A stretch of 16,390 nt of DNA, taken from positions 1 to 16,390 of the forward strand of contig PWJP01000048.1 in NCBI GenBank assembly GCA_003559985.1, read 5' to 3'. The translations under genes and the position numbers were made by a program. This stretch comes from Saprospirales bacterium. GTDB lineage: Bacteria > Bacteroidota > Bacteroidia > Chitinophagales > Saprospiraceae. Of the stretch, positions 1-6,146 are shown one piece after another (positions within the stretch are counted from its first letter, which is position 1; each line of letters begins with the position of its first letter). Below the pieces are notes generated by a model. That model made no database searches and was not told where the DNA came from. It was given only the letters and a program-made list of their open reading frames with translations.

Positions 1-407
1 AACCTGAAGAGTTGCTGCTGGACAGAACGCAATTAATGGGCCTCACCGCTCCTGAAATGACAGTGCTTATTGGCGGTATGCGCGTTTTGGGAACCAATCA
101 CGGCGACAGCAAGCACGGTGTTTTTACTGACAGCCCCGGCAAGCTGAGCAATGATTTCTTTGTCAATCTGACCGATATGAATTACACATGGAGACCCCAT
201 GGAGAAAATTTGTATCACATTGTGGACAGGAAATCCGGAGACACTAAATGGACCGCAACTCGTGTTGATCTCGTATTTGGTTCTCATTCCATACTGCGAG
301 CTTACTCAGAGTTTTACGCACAGGACGACAATAGAGAAAAGTTTGTAAAAGACTTTGTCAATGCATGGGTTAAAGTGATGAACGCAGATCGTTTTGATCT
401 GAAATAA
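1..407 (+). CDS. katG: Catalase-peroxidase KatG, C-terminal fragment (5' end outside window)
   Basis: This is the last ~135 residues of a bifunctional catalase-peroxidase, a heme enzyme that removes hydrogen peroxide. The reading frame is open to the left edge (codons from position 3 read PEELLLDRTQL), so the TTG at 12 is not a real start. Family landmarks of the KatG C-terminal domain are clear: LTAPEMTVLIGGMRVLG, SKHGVFTDSPGKLSNDFFVN, KWTATRVDLVFGSHS and the closing FVKDFVNAWVKVMNADRFDL. This domain lacks the catalytic heme site, which lies in the missing N-terminal part. The gene ends in TAA and is followed 30 nt later by a strong terminator. Identification is firm; whether the full protein is intact cannot be seen. 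Confidence 0.96.
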   Translation, partial: PEELLLDRTQLMGLTAPEMTVLIGGMRVLGTNHGDSKHGVFTDSPGKLSNDFFVNLTDMNYTWRPHGENLYHIVDRKSGDTKWTATRVDLVFGSHSILRAYSEFYAQDDNREKFVKDFVNAWVKVMNADRFDLK

Positions 408-437
408 ATCTGTCTTATAACCCATTAAAATACCAGG

Positions 438-489
438 GCGGGGATCTTGATTACCGGATACAGGGAGCAAGGTCCCCGCTTTCTTTTTT
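438..489 (+). terminator. Rho-independent terminator of katG
   Basis: A 12-bp stem pairs 438-449 with 468-479 (GCGGGGA at its base against TCCCCGC, one G-T wobble), with an 18-nt loop. A T-rich tract (TTTCTTTTTT) runs from 480 to 489. It lies 30 nt after the katG stop and before the convergent diheme peroxidase gene. The minus-strand side has only a weak A/T tract, so it probably acts mainly on katG. Confidence 0.88.
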
Positions 490-582
490 GAGTGAGTGGT
501 AAAGGCTCTTGAAGTTTTAGCCCGATTGACCTAAATAGGAATAAACCTGGGGATTGAAAAGTTCTGTCAGAAATAAAATTTC

Positions 583-1623
583 TCAGGGCGGCCCCAGTTC
601 CTCCCGGCTCAAAAATTCCTCATCTGTTAGGGTGTGGATAAAGGCAATGAGTGCATCTATTTCATCTGCGCTCAATCCAAGGCCAAATTCTTTTCCCGGT
701 TTTGTCATGACCGGATCCAGGGTTGGAGAATTTAATACCCCGGAATTATAGTGCTCAATAACCTCCCTTAAACTTTTGAACCTGCCATCGTGCATAAACC
801 CATTTCGCAATGCCGCATTTCTCAATGTTGGAACCTTGAATTTTCCGAGATCTGCTGGATTGCCAGTTACTGAGTAAAGGCCTTTATTCACTCCTTCAAA
901 AACTGAATCCAGCCCAATGTTGTAGAATTTATTATCGGTAAAAAGTTTGTTCCCGTGACAGTGAAAACAATCCCCTGTTTCAGAAAAGAACAATTCGTAA
1001 CCCCACATTTCCTGCTCAGTAAAAACCGGGGTGCCAATACCTTCAGCCAGCACCTGATCGTATTTTGAATTACCTGAAACCTGTGTTCGCATAAATTGAG
1101 CAAGAGCGTATGCAATTTCAGTTGAAGTAATCTCCTTCACCCCAAATGCTTCGTAAAACAAACCGGGATAATGCTCGTGTTCATTCAATCGGGACACATT
1201 CGTTTGCATGAAATCCTCGACTTCAAAGAGAGAAACATATTCGAGATTGACATTTATCATATCGAATTTGCCATCCCACATAAAGTTTCTGCTCCAGGCC
1301 AAATTAATATGGGGAAGTATGGCAGTTCCAGGGGAGGTAAACCCATATTCCTGTAGATGGCAACTGCTGCAGGAAAGCAGACCGTCTATGTGGAGAATTT
1401 TATCGTGGTAAAGTTTCCGACCCAGGTTTATCCCTTCTTTTGTGAGTGGATTGTCCGGTGGAATTATTACAGGAGGAAATCCACCGGGTATTTCCAGCTC
1501 TATTGGTGTAGGGTCGTAATCCGGCCAATCAAAATTATCGGCATTCTCGCTCTCACAGCTAACAGCTAAGGTCAGGACGAATACCGTCAGAAAAATTATA
1601 AATGCTCGGATTTGCCGGGTCAT
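583..1623 (-). CDS. Diheme cytochrome c peroxidase / MauG-MbnH family lipoprotein
   Basis: A 346-aa diheme peroxidase-family protein. The N-terminus has a hydrophobic signal followed by a lipobox (LAVSC, Cys23), so the mature protein is probably lipid-anchored in the envelope. Two c-type heme motifs are present, CSSCH at residues 85-89 and CFHCH at 219-223. Family landmarks are LGRKLYHDK (67-75), VPTLRNAAL (264-272) and MHDGRF (277-282). Known members either reduce H2O2 using cytochrome electrons (CcpA) or use H2O2 to oxidise aromatic residues in a partner protein (MauG, MbnH). The gene lies 24 nt after an MbnP-like gene on the same strand, which favours an MbnH-like role; that choice is inferred from context. 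The ATG at 1623 gives a good signal peptide and is preferred. The axial ligand that would separate the subclasses cannot be assigned by eye. Confidence 0.92.
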   Translation of the reverse strand: MTRQIRAFIIFLTVFVLTLAVSCESENADNFDWPDYDPTPIELEIPGGFPPVIIPPDNPLTKEGINLGRKLYHDKILHIDGLLSCSSCHLQEYGFTSPGTAILPHINLAWSRNFMWDGKFDMINVNLEYVSLFEVEDFMQTNVSRLNEHEHYPGLFYEAFGVKEITSTEIAYALAQFMRTQVSGNSKYDQVLAEGIGTPVFTEQEMWGYELFFSETGDCFHCHGNKLFTDNKFYNIGLDSVFEGVNKGLYSVTGNPADLGKFKVPTLRNAALRNGFMHDGRFKSLREVIEHYNSGVLNSPTLDPVMTKPGKEFGLGLSADEIDALIAFIHTLTDEEFLSREELGPP

Positions 1624-1647
1624 AGGCGAAGTCTGTTATTTGGGCTG

Positions 1648-2379
1648 CTAATTTTTCAATGTGAAAACATGTTGGCCATTTTGTGCAAGCATTAGCATGG
1701 CTGAAGTATCTCCCATGGAGTAATTCCCATCCTGGTTAAAATCATAAGTATGTGGATTTGCAAACCACTCTTTTATGCTCATCTCAAGGGTAATCTCGCC
1801 TGACTGCGAAATCACTTCCGCCTTATCCTCCAGATGCATCTGAACTGGTATTACATATGGATCTGTTCCGATATGCATGGCATAACCGTATTCATCCTCA
1901 CCATCCATAAACCTCCCCTCCAACTTTAAAAAATGATACCCACCTCCCATTGGATCAGGCCAGGCCATGTTTTGGTTCTCCAGTGTGTTTTCAAGGGCAT
2001 TTGTGTGATTCAAATAAGTGGGAAGCCCAATAAGAAAGTGCATTGTTTCCCAATCGCTCCCGGCTTCAATATCCAGGGAGAACCTTCTGCTGTCCTCGTC
2101 CTGTGCATCTATCAATGAAACGATATCAGAGTTAATTGTAGAACCATCTTTCCTCTCTACAAGCCAATCACTCAAGTAAAATTGCAAGCGGCTGATTGAA
2201 ATCGGATAACCAGCTTCTGTTTTGGTAAAAAATGTTCCATCGGCGATATGAGACAGATCGAAATTAAAGGAGACATAAACTGTCAATGTTGAATCGTCCG
2301 GCTCTACCGAGTTTCTGTCACTGTTGCAACCGAGCAGTACCAGGCCAAAGACGGGTAGAAAGATTATCAGATTTCGCAT
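1648..2379 (-). CDS. MbnP-like copper-binding family lipoprotein
   Basis: A 243-aa protein starting at the ATG at 2379. An upstream in-frame codon would add 18 residues, but the internal Met begins a clean lipoprotein signal (MRNLIIFLPVFGLVLLGC, lipobox Cys18). The body matches the MbnP family: ISRLQFYLSDW (62-72), an NH pair at 124-125, then NMAWPDPMGGGYHFLKLEG (137-155), and the closing NPHTYDFN...NGQHVF. In methanotrophs MbnP binds copper and has a tryptophan converted to kynurenine by its diheme partner MbnH. Trp140, in the conserved MAW segment, is the natural candidate here (inference). The adjacent diheme peroxidase gene 24 nt downstream supports an enzyme/substrate pair. The C-terminal tail holds a DxNxDGxxxxxD loop resembling one dockerin/EF-hand calcium loop. 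The family call is by recognition only. Confidence 0.8.
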   Translation of the reverse strand: MRNLIIFLPVFGLVLLGCNSDRNSVEPDDSTLTVYVSFNFDLSHIADGTFFTKTEAGYPISISRLQFYLSDWLVERKDGSTINSDIVSLIDAQDEDSRRFSLDIEAGSDWETMHFLIGLPTYLNHTNALENTLENQNMAWPDPMGGGYHFLKLEGRFMDGEDEYGYAMHIGTDPYVIPVQMHLEDKAEVISQSGEITLEMSIKEWFANPHTYDFNQDGNYSMGDTSAMLMLAQNGQHVFTLKN

Positions 2380-2470
2380 AAAATAATTTAATGAATAAAC
2401 GCTCTTGGCACACGAACAGGTCCACAGAATCACCTGATACAGATCAAGGAATTTCTCTGAAGCATTAGAA

Positions 2471-2495
2471 ATAAAAATATATGTGAAATTTTTAT
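2471..2495. promoter_or_regulatory. AT-rich inverted repeat in the divergent intergenic region
   Basis: ATAAAAAT (2471-2478) and ATTTTTAT (2488-2495) form a perfect 8-bp inverted repeat around a 9-nt spacer. It lies about 100 nt from both divergent starts (2379 minus, 2599 plus), in a 219-nt gene-free stretch that must hold both promoters. It could be an operator or part of a promoter. AT-rich inverted repeats also arise by chance, so the regulatory reading is weak. I found no clean TTTG/TAnnTTTG pair for either gene. Confidence 0.3.
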
Positions 2496-2598
2496 ATAAT
2501 GTGCGGTGTTCAAAGTATAATTAATGAAGTCATTGGTATAAACTCTTTTGTTGAAAATGCCTTTGGCCTCATATTTATCTCAAACTAATAATAGCGAA

Positions 2599-5500
2599 AT
2601 GCGAAATTCTTTACTGTCTGTTGTATGCTTACTGACCTTTGGTCTTTTTTTCAATCCACTTTACGGTCAATGTCCTGAGGGCCACAAAGTTTCACTACCC
2701 GACGGCTCCACGTCCATATCCTTTTGTCAGGGACAGGCCGGTGGAAATGTGCTTGTGCTATCTGATATCAGGGGCTTTCCCAAAGCCTATGTGCTCACCA
2801 CTTCCAGAGGTGAAATTATTGAAGTGACCAACAGGCCGCGGATACATTTGGACGGACTTAGCGCTGGTTTTTATCGCATTTACGCATTGGTTTACGCCGG
2901 TAGATTGCAGAAAACAGAAGGGCAAAATATAGACGAGGCCAAAATGAGTACCTTTTGCTGGACCTTTTCCGACAACTTCATTGAAGTGGTTGTTGCTGAA
3001 TTGGACGATATAGAACTAAGCTACAGCGATGGTAGCACCAGTAAGGAACTTTGCCCGTTGACTGGTGACATTTTAGAATTTGCAGTGGTGACCAGTGCCT
3101 CTGATTATGCACTTATGGTAGTTGATGAAAACAACGAAATTGCAGCGGTAAGTCAAATAGATAATTTAGCCGCAGATCAACTAAATGAAGGTGTGTTCGA
3201 GGTATATGCAATCGCATATGAGGGAAGTTTGAACGCATCTATTGGAGACGTTTTTGAACCCTCAGAACTCGTTGATGGATGTTATTCTTTAAGCGATCCT
3301 GTCGATTTGGAGGTTCAAAATGTGGATGGGGGCGAAATTTCCTTTCCCGGAGGTGAAACAGATGAATGGCTCTGCCCAGATGGAGTGGACGGAGGAGTGA
3401 TTTCTGTGGTTGTAGAGTCTCAATCAACATTGCCGTATTATTTGTTGGCCGTAGATGAAAACCTTACCATCCGTCTTGTGGAAAATAGTGACCAACTTAA
3501 TTTTGGTGGATTGGATGAAGGCGAGTACACAATTTATGGATTCAGTTCTGAAACATCGCCTGAATTGACTGTTGGGGACAGTTTGGACTTCGACCTTTTA
3601 TTTGCCGCCGATTGCTACGAAAAGTCATCAAATACATTATCCCTCCGATACGAATCACCCAGGGCCGGCAGTATTTCTTTTTCGTATGATTCAGGAGAAA
3701 CACTCTTTTTCTGCAAAAATGAGTTGCCTGATACAATTCATGTGGAAGTCTCGGCCGGAGTGGATGATGAATACATATTCGTTGCGGGTAATCAGGACGG
3801 AGAAATCATGGAGTTGAGCGCGACCGGTCAATTTACCGGCCTACTGGACAGCGGGATAACCGTAATAACCGGATTCTCCTACAGGGGGAATCTCCTTCTG
3901 GGGCCGGGGGATAATTTTATCCTGGGCGACCTGTCAGATGATTGCTTTACTCCATCGGATAATCAGCTGTTCACAGTAGCGGACGAACCGGATGGAGGCG
4001 ATATAAGGTGGTTTGAGTCAAGTGATACCCTGGAGTTGTGTTCGGGAGATGACAGGGACGTGTTCGTTGAAATGGAAAGTGCGTCGCAATCGCCTTTTCC
4101 ATACTTCTACCTCGTTTTTGATGAGGAGGACAGACTCAGCAGAATATACGAAACGGACAGTATTAATCTGGAGGGATTACAAGGCGGCATTCACCGGATT
4201 GTTGGGTTTTCAACTCCATCTCCGGACTTGCTTGCGGAAGGTATGGCTGCAGATTCCCTAATGAATATCTGCGGGGAGTTTTCGGCAACCGAACTATATC
4301 TGGATGTATTTGAGATATTTGGTGGTGAGGTTTTTCTGTCTGCCGGAAGGACCGAACTGGTCACTTGTGAGAAACCAGATCAGGAAAAAAAGGTACGTAT
4401 TTTCAGGAACATTTTTTCCCCGGTGTATCAAATCTTTCTGGTTGATCAGGAGAACGAAATACGAAGACAAAGTTATTCCGATTCCATAGACATCGGCAAC
4501 CTGGAAGCTGGAATATTTAAAATCTACGGTGTCGGTTCCAGAGACAGCCTTACAGCAGAGCCCGGAGATAATATTTTTGATGATACCCTGGGTCTTGAGT
4601 GTTATTCGCTCAGTGATAATTTTATAGAAATCGTAATCGATTCGGCAGATGGGGGAATGGTTACAATAAATGGAAGCGATTCCCTGGTTCAGATTTGCGC
4701 ACTACAACAGGCCGAAACACAAATCACCCTTTCACAAACTTCTACATCCCCCTTTAATTACCGCTATCTTTTGATTGATGAGGAGGATGTATTGGTTGAG
4801 TATTTTGAGGCAGATTCCTTTTCTGTTTCCCATCTTCCTGATGGAGAATATCGAATTAAGGGTATATCTTACGGGGGTAACTTTTTACTTCGCGAGGGTG
4901 ACAATATGAATGACTCTGACTTAGATGCTGCGACAGAGTGTTATGATTTTAGCGAGAATAGTGTCCAGTTGAGAATCTTCGCTCCGATGGGTGGGGAAAT
5001 CGCATTTTCCAATGGAGAAACCAGTTTAACTCTTTGTACCGACACTTCTTTCCAAAAGGCCGAATTTCAAATAGTTAGTCCATCACAGGGAGAGTTTTTC
5101 TTTGCCGTATTAAACAGATGGGGGGTGGTAGAGGACACTTTTGCCAATCTGGAGTATGATTTTTCGGCACTGGTCCCGGATATTTACACAATTGCCGGTG
5201 TTGCTCATTCAGGCCATGGGGAGGTAGAAACCGGTCTTGGTTTTGATACCATGTTGTCTGAACTTGCCTGTTATCATCTTGCCGAAGGAATTTTAATGGT
5301 GAACTTTGCCACTCCCGATGGAGGGATGGTTTTTGACGAGGATGGCAATACAGAAATAGATTTAGAGATTGGCGACGGTCAGCCTGGAATTGTAACCCTT
5401 GATAATAGCTCGGATTCCGGAGCAGAATATGCTTACGCGGTAACCGATTCCAATGATATAATCTTTTTCCTATTTGACGAAGATGAGTTGTCCGTGTTTA

Positions 5501-5931
5501 CAGCGGCATTTGGCCAGTTGCGGGTTTACGGAATATCCTACACGGGCAACCTTTTACTGGGTTCGGGACAGGATGTTTTCAATCCCGCTTCAGATGGTTG
5601 CTATGATCTAAGTCAAAACTTTCTGAAAATCAACCTTATTGATGTGGACGATATAAATTCCGGTCCAACTGACTTTGAAATTGAACTAACGGGAGCCAAT
5701 CCGGTAAATAACCACCTTTATTTTGAACTGTCAGGTAAGAATTTGGGGACAGAAGAATTTACCTGGTCTATTTATTCAAATTCGGGAGAGCGGTTAAAAA
5801 ATGGGGTTGGTGTGAATACCGGTTTCGGACACAATCACCGAATAAACGTACAAGCACTTAATCAAGGATTATACTTTCTCGAAATCCAACTAAACGGAAC
5901 TGCCGCAATGTTGAGATTTGTGAAGATGTAG
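2599..5931 (+). CDS. Large secreted repeat protein with T9SS type A sorting domain
   Basis: A 1110-aa protein if it starts at the ATG at 2599, which begins a proper signal peptide (MRNSLLSVVCLLTFGLFF, predicted cleavage near YGQ). The upstream in-frame ATG at 2548 would add 17 residues that spoil it. Residues ~30-1015 are nine diverged copies of a ~110-aa module: a start like GGEISFxxGxT, a Cys after xxL, a strand like YxLxVDExxxI, a GLxxGxYxIYGxSYxGxL core, and an end like CYxLSDN. Residues ~1026-1110 (NPVNNHLYFELSG ... LNQGLYFLEIQLNG ... LRFVKM) match the T9SS type A C-terminal sorting domain (Por_Secre_tail), so export by T9SS and surface attachment or release are expected. The module occurs, as far as I recall, in uncharacterised Saprospiria proteins. 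No catalytic motif is visible, so the role is unknown; an adhesin or matrix protein is plausible. Confidence 0.88.
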   Translation: MRNSLLSVVCLLTFGLFFNPLYGQCPEGHKVSLPDGSTSISFCQGQAGGNVLVLSDIRGFPKAYVLTTSRGEIIEVTNRPRIHLDGLSAGFYRIYALVYAGRLQKTEGQNIDEAKMSTFCWTFSDNFIEVVVAELDDIELSYSDGSTSKELCPLTGDILEFAVVTSASDYALMVVDENNEIAAVSQIDNLAADQLNEGVFEVYAIAYEGSLNASIGDVFEPSELVDGCYSLSDPVDLEVQNVDGGEISFPGGETDEWLCPDGVDGGVISVVVESQSTLPYYLLAVDENLTIRLVENSDQLNFGGLDEGEYTIYGFSSETSPELTVGDSLDFDLLFAADCYEKSSNTLSLRYESPRAGSISFSYDSGETLFFCKNELPDTIHVEVSAGVDDEYIFVAGNQDGEIMELSATGQFTGLLDSGITVITGFSYRGNLLLGPGDNFILGDLSDDCFTPSDNQLFTVADEPDGGDIRWFESSDTLELCSGDDRDVFVEMESASQSPFPYFYLVFDEEDRLSRIYETDSINLEGLQGGIHRIVGFSTPSPDLLAEGMAADSLMNICGEFSATELYLDVFEIFGGEVFLSAGRTELVTCEKPDQEKKVRIFRNIFSPVYQIFLVDQENEIRRQSYSDSIDIGNLEAGIFKIYGVGSRDSLTAEPGDNIFDDTLGLECYSLSDNFIEIVIDSADGGMVTINGSDSLVQICALQQAETQITLSQTSTSPFNYRYLLIDEEDVLVEYFEADSFSVSHLPDGEYRIKGISYGGNFLLREGDNMNDSDLDAATECYDFSENSVQLRIFAPMGGEIAFSNGETSLTLCTDTSFQKAEFQIVSPSQGEFFFAVLNRWGVVEDTFANLEYDFSALVPDIYTIAGVAHSGHGEVETGLGFDTMLSELACYHLAEGILMVNFATPDGGMVFDEDGNTEIDLEIGDGQPGIVTLDNSSDSGAEYAYAVTDSNDIIFFLFDEDELSVFTAAFGQLRVYGISYTGNLLLGSGQDVFNPASDGCYDLSQNFLKINLIDVDDINSGPTDFEIELTGANPVNNHLYFELSGKNLGTEEFTWSIYSNSGERLKNGVGVNTGFGHNHRINVQALNQGLYFLEIQLNGTAAMLRFVKM
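2689..5640 (+). repeat. Nine tandem ~110-aa protein modules (~317-339 bp each)
   Basis: Module starts fall near 2689, 3010, 3331, 3667, 3997, 4324, 4654, 4993 and 5323, a period of about 330 bp. Modules 1-8 each have two cysteines, one ~10 residues in and one near the end (CYxLSDN-like). Module 9 keeps only the second. The copies are clearly related in protein but have diverged in nucleotide sequence, suggesting an old array under selection rather than recent amplification. Confidence 0.85.
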
Positions 5932-6054
5932 TAATTGGAATACCAGAAAAAAATTTGATTAATCTAGAAACAAGAAGCCTGTAAAGGGTATCTTCTAAAA
6001 GGTTGATTGATGAAAAAGAAAGTCATTGGATAGTAAAAAAACTTATATAAAATA

Positions 6055-6086
6055 TTTTAATATCATTGGTGCATTGTGTATATTTG
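6055..6086 (+). promoter_or_regulatory. Candidate Bacteroidota-type promoter for the 834-aa gene
   Basis: TATATTTG at 6079-6086 matches the Bacteroidota -7 consensus TAnnTTTG exactly. A TTTT at 6055-6058 lies 20 nt upstream, where the -33 TTTG element is expected (3 of 4 match). Transcription would begin near 6092, giving a ~55-nt AT-rich leader before the ATG at 6147, with no Shine-Dalgarno sequence, as usual in this phylum. It suggests the 834-aa gene has its own promoter rather than depending on readthrough from the gene ending at 5931. Confidence 0.55.
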
Positions 6087-6146
6087 CAGTCACCTGAAAA
6101 AATTAAATTGGGTCATTTTATAGTTTAACAAAAATAATCTTTAAAC

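Noticed and set aside
2380..2433. 18-residue N-terminal extension of the MbnP-like protein
   Set aside because: It would bury the lipoprotein signal; the ATG at 2379 gives a clean signal and lipobox.
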